A stretch of DNA of 6,368 bases from Candidatus Bathyarchaeota archaeon. GTDB lineage: Archaea; Thermoproteota; Bathyarchaeia; 40CM-2-53-6; FEN-987. The translations under genes were made by a program, and so were the position numbers. Where the stretch lies: the NCBI GenBank assembly GCA_023247835.1, contig JAHFFU010000064.1:1-6368 (forward strand), written 5' to 3'. The notes below the pieces were generated by a model that worked only from the letters and a program-made list of their open reading frames with translations, had not been told where the DNA came from and made no database searches. This document shows positions 6,184 to 6,368 of this stretch, one piece after another. Every line of letters begins with the position of its first letter. Within the stretch, counting starts at the first letter, position 1.

Positions 6184-6368
6184 ATGAGTAAAGTTGGTAT
6201 CAGCTTCTGGGGCGGGATGACAGCTAACGACATAGTAGAATGTGTCAAGCTGGCTGAAAGAAGACGCTTCTCATCTGCGTGGATGGCTGAAGGTCACGGC
6301 TGGGATGCTTTTTCCATTCTCACGGCCTGCGCCTTATCCACCAAGAAAATTAAGCTTGGGACCAGCAT
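6184..6368 (+). CDS. LLM-class flavin/F420-dependent oxidoreductase (3'-truncated)
   Basis: The first 61 codons of a gene that runs off the right edge. The protein starts MSKVGISFWGG and continues with AERRRFSSAWMAEGHGWDAF (24-43) and a stretch ending KIKLGTS (55-61). This is the N-terminal pattern of bacterial-luciferase-like TIM barrels: first strand, a helix with 'AE..GF.s.W..E' , an Asp, then the 'T..I.LGT' strand. Relatives are FMN-dependent monooxygenases (alkanesulfonate, nitrilotriacetate or pyrimidine types) or F420-dependent reductases such as the Mer family; the cofactor cannot be assigned from this fragment. The start has both GAGGAAGG 6 nt upstream (6170-6177) and an AT box TTTTATATT ending 27 nt upstream. 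It is divergent from the racemase-fold gene across a 157-bp spacer. Confidence 0.85.
   Translation, partial: MSKVGISFWGGMTANDIVECVKLAERRRFSSAWMAEGHGWDAFSILTACALSTKKIKLGTS

Noticed and set aside
1..6368. CRISPR arrays, tRNA or rRNA genes, insertion sequences, toxin-antitoxin or defence genes
   Set aside because: No regularly spaced repeats, cloverleaf, rRNA-like segments, transposase or nuclease motifs were seen on either strand.

Overview
The window carries seven protein genes, two of them cut by the window edges, and no RNA gene, CRISPR array or insertion sequence that I can recognise. The genes are ordinary-looking metabolic enzymes and one transporter, arranged as several short transcription units that switch strand often. 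The whole reads like an accessory catabolic region of an environmental microbe with roughly balanced base composition.

Layout: (1) + strand, 2-655, the C-terminal part of an extended SDR (nucleotide-sugar epimerase/dehydratase type). (2) - strand, 1443-676, a classical SDR oxidoreductase, preceded on the same strand by (3) a CitE-like HpcH/HpaI aldolase/lyase, 2493-1609. (4) Divergent from the lyase, + strand, 2601-4121, a TRZ/ATZ-type amidohydrolase. (5) Convergent with it, - strand, 5056-4253, a TauE/SafE-family membrane transporter, preceded on the same strand by (6) an Asp/Glu/hydantoin racemase-superfamily protein, 6026-5265, of the type often labelled 'HupH'. (7) Divergent from that, + strand, 6184 to the edge, the N-terminus of an LLM-class (luciferase-like, FMN or F420) oxidoreductase.

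Organism: the clearest clue is promoter geometry. An A/T-rich box ends 26-27 nt before the start codon of five genes (AAGTATTT, CTTAAAA, TATAAA, AATAAG, TTTTATATT), and four of the six visible starts, two of them TTG, lack a convincing ribosome-binding site. This is what archaeal TATA boxes in front of leaderless or nearly leaderless messages look like, so an uncultured archaeon (for example a Thaumarchaeota/Bathyarchaeia relative) is my first guess. A bacterium such as a Chloroflexota (SAR202/Dehalococcoidia) member, which carries similar LLM/SDR/amidohydrolase/racemase mixes, cannot be excluded, because the LLM gene and the classical SDR have good SD-like sequences.

How the genes might work together (inference): a flavin-dependent oxygenase/reductase, an amidohydrolase, a racemase-fold enzyme, an SDR and a CoA-ester-type C-C lyase are the kinds of step used to open and dismantle small N- or S-containing organic molecules, with a TauE/SafE exporter to remove a sulfur oxyanion or organic acid. 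No substrate can be named from the sequence. The most unusual items are the regular promoter spacing, the loss of both catalytic cysteines in the racemase-fold protein, and a 62-bp palindromic REP/MITE-like unit at 4201-4262 that supplies the stop codon of the transporter gene. The longest stretch without a gene is about 208 bp (5057-5264).
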